From Mycobacterium colombiense (GTDB lineage Bacteria; Actinomycetota; Actinomycetes; Mycobacteriales; Mycobacteriaceae): a stretch of 64,000 nucleotides of DNA. The notes below the pieces were generated by a model. The model did no database searches, was not told where the DNA came from, and worked only from the letters and a program-made list of their open reading frames with translations. The stretch spans positions 1 to 64,000 of the forward strand of contig NZ_LZSX01000032.1 in assembly GCF_001665835.1 (NCBI RefSeq), read 5' to 3'. The position numbers and the translations under genes were made by a program. Position 1 is the first letter of the stretch, and each line of letters begins with the position of its first letter. Below are positions 17,023-26,419 of the stretch, one piece after another.

Positions 17023-18231
17023 CTAGGCCAGGACCGGTTCCCACTCCGGCAGTTCGGGCAGCCAGCCGGCGACCGACAGGTCCCGGTCGCTCGCGCCGCC
17101 GCGGGTCTGCGATGGCGCGGTCGAGGAGATGCGCGCCGCGGTGAGCACGCCGGAGTAGTCGGCGACGTACAGATGGGTGCCGTCGGGGCTCTCCACCACG
17201 CACGACGGGTGCTCGGACACCTTGACCTCTCCGACGACGTCCTGCTGGTGGGTGCTCAGCACCGTGATGCGGTCGTCGCTGACCAGGTAGGCGCGCGCGC
17301 CGTCGCGGCTGAGCGTCATCCGCGTGAGCGGGCCGGTGATCTCCGGGACCTTGTGGGTGCCGACGATTTTGTTGACCCGGGTGTCGACCACGTCGAGCAC
17401 CGCGCCCGCGACCGGATCGCAGCTCGCCACGTAAGCCGTGCCGCCGTCGTTGCTCAACGCCACATCGCGCAGGGGCAGACCGAGGTCGACGACGCCGACG
17501 ATGCGCGACCGGCCGCCGACCCGGCGATTGTCGGACCTCGTCCGGGTCTCGATCATGACGAGACTGCCGCCGGTCGGGGCGTTCATGCCGACGTACAGCC
17601 GGCGTCCGTCGGGGCTGATCCGCACGCATTCGGTGGTGGTGCCCGGCACGGTCGCCAGGTCGATGACCTCGAGGTCGCCGGTGGTGGTGTCCAGCACCGT
17701 CACATCGGCGCCGCGAACCGCGTTCCGGCTGGCATAAAGGAATTTGCCGTCCGGGCTCACCGTCAGGTCGCTGACGCTGTTCGCGAGCCGGTGTGTGGCG
17801 ATACGCCAGTTCGTGACGACGTCGATGACCTCGATGGCGTCGTAGCCGGCGGTCGCGATGCTGACGTAGGCGTAGTTGGAGTCCGCACTGCTCATGGTGA
17901 CCGCGAACGGTTCGGCCAGCCCGGTGACGGTGCTGGAGACACGACACGTGTTGGCGTCGATGACCGAAACCATGTTGCGGCCGTAGTTCGTTGCGACCAG
18001 CCGGCGCCCGTCCGGGCTGATGTCGATATCGCTGATCGGGCCGTTGTGCAACGGGACTCGCACCACCGAGGTGGCGTCAAGCTCGAAAATTCGGGCGTCT
18101 CGATCGTCGTGCGCGGCCGTAGGGCCGTTCACATCGTTCACGCTGGCACCGCCTTTGCTGTGTTTGTCGGCTCTGGTCGTCAAGTGGCGAAGCCGCCGGT
18201 ACGTGTGCGACGATTTGGCCTCCGGATTCAC
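17023..18231 (-). CDS. Seven-bladed beta-propeller protein (Rv1057 homologue)
   Basis: This 402-residue protein consists of repeated beta-propeller blades of the YVTN type. Units such as ISDIDISPDGRRLVATNYG, VSDLTVSPDGKFLYASRN and CVRISPDGRRLYVGMN recur about every 45 residues, which gives roughly seven blades. No signal peptide or lipobox is evident, so the location is uncertain. No catalytic motif is visible and it may be a scaffold. The start could also be one of the internal codons, because the first 30 residues are not propeller-like. In M. tuberculosis the homologue is reported, as I recall, to be controlled by TrcR and MprA, and trcR lies about 12 kb away. Confidence 0.85.
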   Translation of the reverse strand: MNPEAKSSHTYRRLRHLTTRADKHSKGGASVNDVNGPTAAHDDRDARIFELDATSVVRVPLHNGPISDIDISPDGRRLVATNYGRNMVSVIDANTCRVSSTVTGLAEPFAVTMSSADSNYAYVSIATAGYDAIEVIDVVTNWRIATHRLANSVSDLTVSPDGKFLYASRNAVRGADVTVLDTTTGDLEVIDLATVPGTTTECVRISPDGRRLYVGMNAPTGGSLVMIETRTRSDNRRVGGRSRIVGVVDLGLPLRDVALSNDGGTAYVASCDPVAGAVLDVVDTRVNKIVGTHKVPEITGPLTRMTLSRDGARAYLVSDDRITVLSTHQQDVVGEVKVSEHPSCVVESPDGTHLYVADYSGVLTAARISSTAPSQTRGGASDRDLSVAGWLPELPEWEPVLA

Positions 18232-18544
18232 CGGGTTTCAGCACCGAAAGGCGCTGACGAGATTGGTTTTCGGTAGTCTACTGGCCCAAAATTGCCGCAC
18301 GGCAGTTCGAGATGCTCGACGTTAGCTACGTCACTCCGCGCACTCAGGTTCTGCTCAGACTTCCAATCACGCTGTATCGCAGTCGCTTACCCGTAGCGAA
18401 AGTCGGGCAAACCCGCTTCCGGCGGATTTCGCTCGCGCCGCTAACAGCCCACGTGAGCGCGCTATCGGCTGCGTATGTAAGGAATTCTCAGGTTTCGCGA
18501 CCGACGAGGGATACATCACATCGCCCGGGCGCGGGGGGTTTACC
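18232..18544. promoter_or_regulatory. Intergenic region upstream of the beta-propeller gene with CTCAG repeats
   Basis: This 313-base gap holds no convincing gene. It includes two CTCAG words in direct repeat 11 bases apart (18,343-18,347 and 18,354-18,358), about 110 bases upstream of the propeller gene start, and a third copy in TTCTCAGG near 18,488. Such paired 8-bp units resemble the MprA-box type described for M. tuberculosis, but I have not measured the match, so this is only a candidate operator. Confidence 0.3.
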
Positions 18545-19315
18545 CTAGCTGAACTGAGTTTGCGGCCTCGCCAACCTGACCCCGTCGACGGTGATGTCGA
18601 GTTTCTCGTTGTAGAAAGCGATTAGACCGGCAATCTGACCGACCGCCGGAAGCGGATAGTGGTAGGTCCAAGCCAGGTCCTCGTGCACGGCGTCACCCAC
18701 GCGCACCGACCAATAACCCGACGTAACCCCCTTGTACGGACACAACGTCTGCGTGGGGCTGGATTCCAGGTGCTCGAAGGCGACATCGGTCGGATCGATG
18801 TAATACCTTGTCGGCAAACCTGTTTCGAACAGCAAGACGGGAGTTGTGGTGTCGGCCAAGAGGATTCCGTCGAGCTCGACGCGAATGTGGCGGTGCGAGC
18901 GCAGGGCGTCGACCCGCGAATACGGATTGCGCGGGTGGCCGTAGATCGGCTCGTCTTCTTCGAACCAGCGCAACGGATTCCACTCGAACCGCACGGTTCC
19001 GGCCAGCGGGCCGTCGCCGTCGGCGTCGAATACCCGCGCGGCGGACTCATGCGTCTGGCCGGCGCCCACCAGGGAGTACAGCCGCGACGCCCCGAATTGC
19101 ACCTTCTGGGCGTGGTTTTCGTCGTGCAGGAACTCGGAACGGACGTCGTCGAGCGGGATGTAGTACTGCGGGTAGTACGGAACTTCCCACACGTACCGGG
19201 CGGCGGTGGTGTCAAAGACCAGCGCGTCGCCCAGGTAACCACGGACCCGCCGCGGGGCGGGTTCGATCCTGCCGCGCGCCGCGGCCATCTGCGGGTAACC
19301 GGTGTCGGCGGTCAT
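18545..19315 (-). CDS. DUF427 family protein (Rv1056 homologue)
   Basis: This 256-residue cytoplasmic protein has two copies of the DUF427 fold. The N-terminal unit spans about residues 20-115 (RVRGYLGDALVFDTTAARYVWE). The C-terminal unit spans about 120-240 and includes HIRVELDGILLADTTTPVLL, LCPYKGVTSGYWSV and DLAWTYHYPLP. In DUF427 the last motifs line a small pocket, and the family function is unknown. The ATG at 19,315 lies seven bases beyond the small DUF6295-like gene, so it is the last gene of a run with that gene and the dienelactone hydrolase gene. Its stop is at 18,545. Confidence 0.85.
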   Translation of the reverse strand: MTADTGYPQMAAARGRIEPAPRRVRGYLGDALVFDTTAARYVWEVPYYPQYYIPLDDVRSEFLHDENHAQKVQFGASRLYSLVGAGQTHESAARVFDADGDGPLAGTVRFEWNPLRWFEEDEPIYGHPRNPYSRVDALRSHRHIRVELDGILLADTTTPVLLFETGLPTRYYIDPTDVAFEHLESSPTQTLCPYKGVTSGYWSVRVGDAVHEDLAWTYHYPLPAVGQIAGLIAFYNEKLDITVDGVRLARPQTQFS

Positions 19316-19322
19316 CGCTGAC

Positions 19323-19595
19323 CTACTGGTCCTTGGAGGCCAGCCCGGCCGGGGCGTGACCGATGGCCTTGCGGATGGCGTCGGCCAGCGCCAGCGCGCT
19401 TTCCTCGGTCAGTTCCAGGGCCACCCGCGCCGACGGGCCGAGCTGCGGGTTGATCACGTCGATGTTGACGGTGTGGCCGTAGGGAGCGTGGACGGGGTGG
19501 TCGACATACACCGTCGCGCGGTTGGCGCCGAACCATCCCGTCGCGCCCTTGCCGCTGCCCTCGATCTCGACATGTTCGGTGAGATAGGTGCACAT
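19323..19595 (-). CDS. Small DUF6295-like protein
   Basis: This 90-residue acidic protein has no signal peptide or membrane segment. It reads MCTYLTEHVEIEGSGKG, then NRATVYVDHPVHAPYGHTVN, and ends in an Ala-rich helix, which resembles the small DUF6295 family of actinobacteria. The name is my recognition of the opening MCTY and the pattern, so it should be confirmed. It lies nine bases after the dienelactone hydrolase gene and seven before the DUF427 gene on the same strand, so it is co-transcribed with both. The function is unknown. Confidence 0.7.
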   Translation of the reverse strand: MCTYLTEHVEIEGSGKGATGWFGANRATVYVDHPVHAPYGHTVNIDVINPQLGPSARVALELTEESALALADAIRKAIGHAPAGLASKDQ

Positions 19596-19604
19596 GGGAG
19601 ATGC

Positions 19605-20360
19605 CTAGCCCTTCAGGTAGGTGGCGAAGAACTCGTCGATGCGCCGCCAGCCGTCCACCGCGGCCTCCGGCCGGTACGCCGGGCGGTCGACGGAGAAGAA
19701 CGAGTGGCCCGCGCCCTCGTAGGAGTGGAACTCGTGCGGCTTGTCGTGCTTGTTGAGCTCGGCGTCCAGGGTGGCCACCGCGGCGGGCGCCGGAAACCGG
19801 TCGTCGAGCCCGAACAGGCCCAACAGCGGACAGCTGAGGTTGGCGGCCAGATCCAGGATCGGCTTCATGGCCTTGGGCATGCCCTCGGGCGGGTCCTCGA
19901 CGATGAAGGCGCCGTAGCAGTCCACCGCAGCATCGAACGGCAGCGAGCACGCCGCCAGGTAGGCGTGGCGTCCGCCCGAGCAGTGCCCGATGACACCGAA
20001 CTTGCCGTTGGCGCCGTCCAACGTGCGCAGTTGCTCCACTGCGCCCGCGACGTCGCCGACCAATCGTTCGTCGGGCACCCCGCCGGCGGCGCGCGCCGCG
20101 GCGGCCGCGTCATCGGCCGCGGCGCCCGGGGCTTCGCGCGAGTACAGGTTCGGCGCCACGGCGTTGTAGCCGCTGACGGCGAGCCGGCGGACGAACTCCT
20201 TGGTCTCCCGGTCATACCCGGGCATGTGGTGGATCCACACGACGCCGCCGCGCGAGGCCTGCTCGAGCGGCACGGCCTGGTAGGCCTCGATCTCGTCGCC
20301 GCCGTGGCCGGTGATGGTGATGGTTTCTGCGCGGATGGCGTCTGCGCCGGGTGCGTTCAT
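19605..20360 (-). CDS. Dienelactone hydrolase family protein
   Basis: This is a 251-residue alpha/beta hydrolase of the dienelactone hydrolase family. The nucleophile is a cysteine, as typical for the family, in IGHCSGGRHAYL at about residue 128. The acid is in GLDDRFPAP and the histidine in GAGHSFFSVDRP. VWIHHMPGYD near the N-terminus carries the oxyanion-hole segment. Relatives act in the degradation of chloroaromatics or other lactones and esters. The ATG at 20,360 gives the expected length. It is the first of three closely packed genes with the small DUF6295-like and DUF427 genes, but the pathway is not evident. Confidence 0.88.
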   Translation of the reverse strand: MNAPGADAIRAETITITGHGGDEIEAYQAVPLEQASRGGVVWIHHMPGYDRETKEFVRRLAVSGYNAVAPNLYSREAPGAAADDAAAAARAAGGVPDERLVGDVAGAVEQLRTLDGANGKFGVIGHCSGGRHAYLAACSLPFDAAVDCYGAFIVEDPPEGMPKAMKPILDLAANLSCPLLGLFGLDDRFPAPAAVATLDAELNKHDKPHEFHSYEGAGHSFFSVDRPAYRPEAAVDGWRRIDEFFATYLKG

Positions 20361-20479
20361 CGCGACTCCCTTTCTCCGCTCCGGTGGGCATTCCCGTGGT
20401 GGCCACCCGGATGCGGAGCGCTGCGGCAGGTCCGGGGCCGCTCCGCCGAGAACCAACGTAGCCCAATCGCGCTGCGGGT

Positions 20480-21286
20480 TCAGTGCCGCTTGTCGCGCAC
20501 CTTGTAGGTCGAGGGCCACGACTTGCGTGACTCGTCTCCGGTCAACGGAGTTCCCATCCCGCCGACCTTGACGGCGTACGCCTCCTTGCCGGGGCCGACC
20601 TCGCGGTTGGCGTGTTCCTGGGCCAAGTAGTAGAGCTCGTCGATGGTGGCTTCGTCGTACGCGACGAACGAGGTTTCCCGCGCGACGTCGTCGATGCCGA
20701 CCAGCATCCGGTCGGGCAGCAGTCGCGACGCGACCGCCGCGAGCCCCAGCAGCCCGAAGGGAATGATCCAGTAGCAGAGGAAAGACTGTGGCGTCTTCGT
20801 GTCCAGCATCAGGGCGGCGGTGGTCCCCGCGGGCCCGGCGGGACCTTGCACGATCGACGGGATCACCGACGACACCGTCATCGCGGCGAACGTCGCGACC
20901 CACAACCAGCTCAGGATCTTGACGGCCCGGCCGAACAGCTCGGTTTTGACGACGTCGGCGGCTTGTTCCGCGGCTGCGAACTCGGCCATGAAGGGCTTGC
21001 CGACCAGCACCCCGATCAGCGTCACCAGGAAGATCCCGGCGTTGCTCAGCGGCAGTATCCACCGCTCGAGGAACGAATCGCCGAGCGTGAACGCCAGCAC
21101 GGCGAGAATCAAAAGCACTGCGACGGAAGCAAAATCGAAGAACTGCCACTTCCTGCCCACCGCGCCCCCCAAGCCCAGGCTGGCGGCGGCGATCGCCAAC
21201 GCGACCAGCACGGCCGCGGCGAACGGAACGTTACCGACGAGTACCCAATACACGATCCACGGCGCGAGACCGAACAGCATGCCCAT
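20480..21286 (-). CDS. Polytopic membrane protein, unknown function
   Basis: This is a 268-residue membrane protein. Hydrophobic segments occur near residues 5-20, 23-45, 50-68, 75-98, 120-140 and 165-185 (for example PWIVYWVLVGNVPFAAAVLV and FASVAVLLILAVLAFTLG). A soluble C-terminal tail of about 80 residues ends in DKRH. No transporter or enzyme motif is visible and I do not recognise the family. The start is the ATG at 21,286, with a second ATG two codons later. Its stop lies 119 bases from the dienelactone hydrolase start, so it may not be in that operon. It is part of the block that differs from H37Rv order. Confidence 0.75.
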   Translation of the reverse strand: MGMLFGLAPWIVYWVLVGNVPFAAAVLVALAIAAASLGLGGAVGRKWQFFDFASVAVLLILAVLAFTLGDSFLERWILPLSNAGIFLVTLIGVLVGKPFMAEFAAAEQAADVVKTELFGRAVKILSWLWVATFAAMTVSSVIPSIVQGPAGPAGTTAALMLDTKTPQSFLCYWIIPFGLLGLAAVASRLLPDRMLVGIDDVARETSFVAYDEATIDELYYLAQEHANREVGPGKEAYAVKVGGMGTPLTGDESRKSWPSTYKVRDKRH

Positions 21287-21419
21287 GCTGGGTCAGTGTA
21301 TGGATGACGGTTTGCGGGCCCGTCGGCGGCAGGCCAAACTGTTGGTCCGCGCGCACAATGGCGGCGCCCGGCGGCGACCGCCTCTGTCAAACATGTTATG
21401 CCGCAACAGATTCGGGGCG

Positions 21420-22772
<1,353 letters not shown>

Positions 22773-22815
22773 TTAGGATTCGGTTCCTGCACCACCCACG
22801 GCGAGTAGTCAGCGA

Positions 22816-23145
22816 ATGAACAACACGACATCCTTGCGCGGCTCGATCGCTGTCGGCATGGCCGCGTTGGTCGTCCTCGCCGCCGCCCCGGCGGCGAATG
22901 CCGACCCGGCTGACGACAACTTCCTGCGCGCGCTGACCCAGCGGGGACTCACCTGGCCGAGCGGCAACGATCAAACGATGATCAACGTCGGGCATGCGGT
23001 GTGCGCGGACTGGGCGGGCGGGGACACCATGGCCCAGACCGTCGACGATGTGCAGAAGTCGCTCGGGGTGAGCACCAACGGGGCCGGCACGGTGATCGGG
23101 GCGGCGACGGCGTCGTGCTGTCCCGAATTCCGCAGCAAAATGTAG
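22816..23145 (+). CDS. Secreted DUF732 family protein
   Basis: This 109-residue protein has a signal peptide (MNNTTSLRGSIAVGMAALVV, cleaved after AANA). The mature protein is about 80 residues with the DUF732 pattern. NFLRALTQRGLTWPSGNDQ, VGHAVCADWAGGDTM and the C-terminal CCPEFRSKM provide three cysteines for disulfide bonding. Members are small secreted mycobacterial proteins of unknown function. The ATG at 22,816 lies 44 bases from the divergent methyltransferase start, so the two share a promoter region. No partner gene is evident. Confidence 0.85.
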   Translation: MNNTTSLRGSIAVGMAALVVLAAAPAANADPADDNFLRALTQRGLTWPSGNDQTMINVGHAVCADWAGGDTMAQTVDDVQKSLGVSTNGAGTVIGAATASCCPEFRSKM

Positions 23146-23187
23146 GGCGCCGGCCCGCTACCAGCCCAGACCCTCTCCGGCGATCGG

Positions 23188-23340
23188 TTACCGGTTGCCG
23201 GCTTCTTCTTCGGCGCAGTGGACCATTCGCTCGCTCAGGCGGACCAACGGGTCTTCGTGCCCGCCGGGCATGCTGTAGGCCAGGCGACGCAGCTCGATGG
23301 CGAATCCGTACAGATCTTGGCTCAGGGACGGAGCATTCAT
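23188..23340 (-). CDS. Small 50-residue hypothetical protein
   Basis: A minus-strand frame of 51 codons runs from an ATG at 23,340 to a TAA at 23,188. It encodes MNAPSLSQDLYGFAIELRRL followed by AYSMPGGHEDPLVRLSERMV and a short acidic tail. The composition is that of a real helical protein, with hydrophobic residues at regular spacing and no run of low-complexity residues, and the opposite-strand reading is less sensible. A purine-rich GGGAAG lies ten bases upstream. It sits between the DUF732 gene and the kinase gene and matches no family I know. The rest of the gap (23,341-23,598) contains nothing I can identify. Confidence 0.5.
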   Translation of the reverse strand: MNAPSLSQDLYGFAIELRRLAYSMPGGHEDPLVRLSERMVHCAEEEAGNR

Positions 23341-23598
23341 AAGGCGACTTCCCACGTATGTGGAGTGTGTATTGAATCTGTAAGCGCCCGAGTGCTCTTC
23401 CCGATCAGACCGCCACGGGCATGCGCTTGCGCGCTACGCCTACCCCAATTCGGCTTAATCGCAAACCTGAGCGCCCGCTGGACGTGTACGCCGGTGCGCT
23501 CGCCCTAGGCACGGTCGGGCGCGCGCGTTTTGAGCCGTCGCTGTTCGGGTAACCGACGGCACAATTGTGACCGCAGTGGCACGGAGTTAGCAGGGCGA

Positions 23599-24786
23599 AT
23601 GAACACCCGTGTGTTGCTCGCCGGCCGCTATGAGGTGCGCGGCAGGCTGGGTCATGGTGGCATGGCCGAGGTTCGTGACGGCTGGGACAGCCGACTGCGC
23701 CGGCCGGTCGCGATCAAGCTGCTGCATCCGGCGGTGAGCGCTCAGAGCGGCATGCGGAACCGATTTGATGCGGAGGCGCACGCCGCCGCGGCACTCAATC
23801 ATCCGAATATCGTCGCGGTCTACGACAGCGGCGAACATGCAGGCAGGCCGTTCATCGTTATGGAGCGGTTGCCCGGCGAAACCCTGGCTGACGAGGTGCG
23901 CCGTGGTCCACTGTCGCAGGACCGGGTCCGCGCCATGCTCGACAACGTCTTGGCCGCGCTGGCCGCGGCACACCGCGCCAAAATCCTGCACCGCGACATC
24001 AAGGCCGGAAACATCCTGCCCGCCGCGGGCGGCGAGATCATGAAAGTTGCAGACTTCGGGATCGCCAAGACTCCGGAGGCCACCAAAACCCTGACCGGCC
24101 ACATCCTCGGGACCATTGCTTACCTGAGTCCCGAGCGACTCGCCGGTGCGCCTGCGTGTGTCGAGGACGATCTTTATGCGGTCGGCGTCGTGGGCTATGA
24201 AGCGCTTGCCGGCCATCGCCCGTTCCCGCAGGAGAACATGGCCGCTCTGGCGGGTGCCATTCTGCATGGACGGCCGCCGCCGCTCGCCGGGTTGCGACCC
24301 GACGTCGACCCCCACCTGATCATGGTGATCGAACGCGCGATGGCTCACGACCCGTGCCGGCGGTTCGGCAGTGCCGAGGAGATGCGCGCCGGGCTCCACC
24401 GCGTTCGTCCCGCGGCCGCAGCCGTGCCCCTCGCCCCGCCGCCGCGCGCGGTCACCAAGGTGCTGGAGGTGCCGGTTCCCGGCTCGCCCACGAACACGTT
24501 CGTCCCGGCACTGGTCTCGCCGACGACGAACCGCAGGAGAAAGCTGCTGAGCGTCCTGGCGGTCTTGGCCGTACTGATCCTCGTTCCGTTGGCCCTCGCG
24601 CTTGATGCGTCGTCCTCGCACGCACCCGGGGAACCCGCCACCACCAGCACGCCGGCGCCGATCCCCGTTGATAACGCCGCGCCGCCACCATCCCCGCCGC
24701 CACCACCGTCAGCGCCTCCGGCACCGGTTTTGCACGGCCCTGGCAAAGGACACGGCAAGGGAAATGGCGGCGGCCGGGGGGATTAG
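23599..24786 (+). CDS. Transmembrane Ser/Thr protein kinase (Pkn family)
   Basis: This 395-residue eukaryotic-like kinase has a cytoplasmic kinase domain, one membrane segment and a short exterior tail. Kinase features are the glycine loop LGHGGMAEV, ATP lysine K40 in VAIK, catalytic D133 in LHRDIKAGN, the DFG aspartate D152, and GTIAYLSPER as the activation-segment end. All are present, so activity is expected; the loop residue after HRDIK is Ala rather than the usual Pro. The transmembrane helix is LLSVLAVLAVLILVPLALAL, near residue 315. The tail is rich in proline (PPPSPPPPPSAPPAP), then GKGHGKGNGGG. No PASTA domain is present. It is 246 bases from tRNA-Leu and belongs to no obvious operon. 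Confidence 0.9.
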   Translation: MNTRVLLAGRYEVRGRLGHGGMAEVRDGWDSRLRRPVAIKLLHPAVSAQSGMRNRFDAEAHAAAALNHPNIVAVYDSGEHAGRPFIVMERLPGETLADEVRRGPLSQDRVRAMLDNVLAALAAAHRAKILHRDIKAGNILPAAGGEIMKVADFGIAKTPEATKTLTGHILGTIAYLSPERLAGAPACVEDDLYAVGVVGYEALAGHRPFPQENMAALAGAILHGRPPPLAGLRPDVDPHLIMVIERAMAHDPCRRFGSAEEMRAGLHRVRPAAAAVPLAPPPRAVTKVLEVPVPGSPTNTFVPALVSPTTNRRRKLLSVLAVLAVLILVPLALALDASSSHAPGEPATTSTPAPIPVDNAAPPPSPPPPPSAPPAPVLHGPGKGHGKGNGGGRGD

Positions 24787-25031
24787 ATCCGACCACCTGG
24801 AGCAGTGCGGCACGAGGGTGCTGCCCGGCCTGCCGTCTGGATTGCGTCCCGCCCCGCCCGTTAAAACCTCTGCGGTCCCGGCTGATTCGAGCATGCGGCC
24901 ATGCTCGAAAATCTCGTGCGGTGGCGCGAAGTGGTCACCATGAGGTCCGGCCGCACACTCGTCCCGACTGATCTGCTGAGGCTTGGCCCTGCGGCGATAC
25001 GGGAACACCGCCCCCGGCACGGCAAACCCGG

Positions 25032-25105
25032 TGCCCCCAGTCGGACTCGAACCGACACTGTGCGGATTTTAAGTCCGCTGCCTCTGCCAATTGGGCTATG
25101 GGGGC
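25032..25105 (-). tRNA. tRNA-Leu (anticodon UAA)
   Basis: A 74-base cloverleaf is encoded on the minus strand. The acceptor stem is GCCCCCA with TGGGGGC. The anticodon stem GCGGA/TCCGC encloses a loop CTTAAAA with anticodon TAA at 25,069-25,071, and the T arm carries GGTTCGAGTCC. A leucine tRNA would usually have a long variable arm, so the 74-base length is unusual, but the anticodon is clear. The block of gene order that differs from H37Rv ends about here. Confidence 0.9.
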
Positions 25106-25282
25106 CCGGCGGCGAATCTAGCGCGTTGCGGCCCCGCGCGTGGCATCGCATCGAGTTGCTAATTAGCCAGATGTACAACATGCGGGCCGAATGGGCGTCC
25201 GCTACGATCCGCGCGCCGCGCGCGATCTCCTCTCTCGGCGCCTGCGCCGAGATGACATCACGATGTCGTCCGACAGGGCCTT

Positions 25283-25348
25283 GTTAAAACTGCCGCCCTT
25301 GTCGTTAAGAAGCCGTAAACGGCTGTAACCCCTGCCCTTTGGAAAGGG
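25283..25348. promoter_or_regulatory. Cluster of OmpR-family half-sites and palindromes upstream of the PE gene
   Basis: Four GTWAAS-like words occur on the plus strand at 25,283, 25,304, 25,315 and 25,325, with spacings of 21, 11 and 10 bases. Direct repeats with 10-11 bp periodicity are typical of OmpR/PhoB-type regulators. The word cgttaagaagccgtaaa (25,303-25,319) matches one upstream of kdp with one mismatch. Two palindromes overlap or follow it: agccgtaaacggct (25,311-25,324) and ccctttggaaaggg (25,335-25,348). The block is 110-176 bases from the PE start codon and precedes a leader without a gene. Confidence 0.5.
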
Positions 25349-25458
25349 ACCGTGAGGTTGTGGGTCATTAACCTTACGCACACGCATAAGGGCCGTTTAC
25401 GTGCAGACAGGTCGATCCCACGCCGGGGGTCGACTCGTTCCAACACTAGGAGCAACGG

Positions 25459-26361
25459 ATGTCGTTTCTGACAACACAAACTGAAGAGATGTTAGCCGCA
25501 GAGCAACTGCTCAGCGGGATTAACACCAATCTGGCGGCCCAGAACGCGGGCGCGGCGTCGGCGACGACGGTGATCGCTCCCGCCGCCGCCGACCCGGTGT
25601 CGGCTCAGCAAGCGGCCGTCTTCTCGGCGTACGGCACCCAGTACCAGGCGATCGCGACCGAGGCGCAGGCGCAACTGGAGAACTACGCGCAAACGCTGGG
25701 CATCAGCTCCGGCAGTTACGGCGACACCGAGGCCATCAACGCGAGCCAGGCCGCGCTTTCGAGCGCCGCCAGTCCCGCCGCCGCCGCTGCCGCCACGCCG
25801 TCGAACACCCCGCTGGACTGGCTTTCCTACCTCCTCGGTAGCACCGGCAACGGCACCAACCCGAACATGCTCGGCGGGATCTTCGGCCTCTCGAGTAACG
25901 GCGCCAACATCTTGAACATCGGTGGCGGCAACTGGGCCTCCGCCGGTTCCGACCTGCTGGGTCTGGCCGGTGGCGGTCTGCTCGACACCTCCGCCGCCGA
26001 CGCCGCCGGTTCCGCCGCCGACGCCGCGGGCCTGGCCGACACGACGGCGCCGATGGCCGGAGGCGGCATGGCCGGCATGGGCGGCCTGGGCGCCCCAATG
26101 GCCGCGGCAGGGCAGGCCACCATGGTCGGCAACTTGTCGGTGCCCCCGACCTGGGCCGGCCCGGCCACCCCGGTCGTCGGCACCAGTGCGGCGCCGCTCG
26201 AGACGGTCGGCTGGACCGCGGCCGCGCCGCAGGCCGGCGGCACGGGGACCGTCATTCCGGGGATGCCCGGGATGGGCACGGCCGCGCGCAACAGCGCCGG
26301 CTTCGGTGCGCCGCGCTACGGCGTCAAGCCGATCGTCATGCCCAAGCCCACGGCCGTGTAG
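25459..26361 (+). CDS. PE family protein (PE8-like) with a PPE-SVP-like C-terminus
   Basis: This is a 300-residue PE protein, a substrate expected to be exported by an ESX type VII system (ESX-5 by homology) as a dimer with the downstream PPE. The N-terminal 100 residues are the helical PE domain, with SGSYGDTE matching the YxxxD/E export signal. A Gly/Ala-rich middle follows. The last 90 residues carry GNLSVPPTW and end in GVKPIVMPKPTAV, both of which also occur in the neighbouring PPE. It begins at the ATG at 25,459 after AGGAGC. Gene order PE-PPE-Esx-Esx matches Rv1040c-Rv1037c. Confidence 0.9.
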   Translation: MSFLTTQTEEMLAAEQLLSGINTNLAAQNAGAASATTVIAPAAADPVSAQQAAVFSAYGTQYQAIATEAQAQLENYAQTLGISSGSYGDTEAINASQAALSSAASPAAAAAATPSNTPLDWLSYLLGSTGNGTNPNMLGGIFGLSSNGANILNIGGGNWASAGSDLLGLAGGGLLDTSAADAAGSAADAAGLADTTAPMAGGGMAGMGGLGAPMAAAGQATMVGNLSVPPTWAGPATPVVGTSAAPLETVGWTAAAPQAGGTGTVIPGMPGMGTAARNSAGFGAPRYGVKPIVMPKPTAV

Positions 26362-26419
26362 CCCTCGGTCAGTTCCTCGAAGACTTCAAATTCCAAAGAC
26401 AAAAGGAGCGGGAAACACA

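Noticed and set aside
19302..20507. A 401-codon plus-strand frame
   Set aside because: It is antisense to three real minus-strand genes with clear motifs.
25233..25252. Inverted repeat tctcggcgc/gcgccgaga as a terminator
   Set aside because: There is no T-tract and no transcript obviously ending there; the nearest upstream gene on that strand ends 450 bases earlier.
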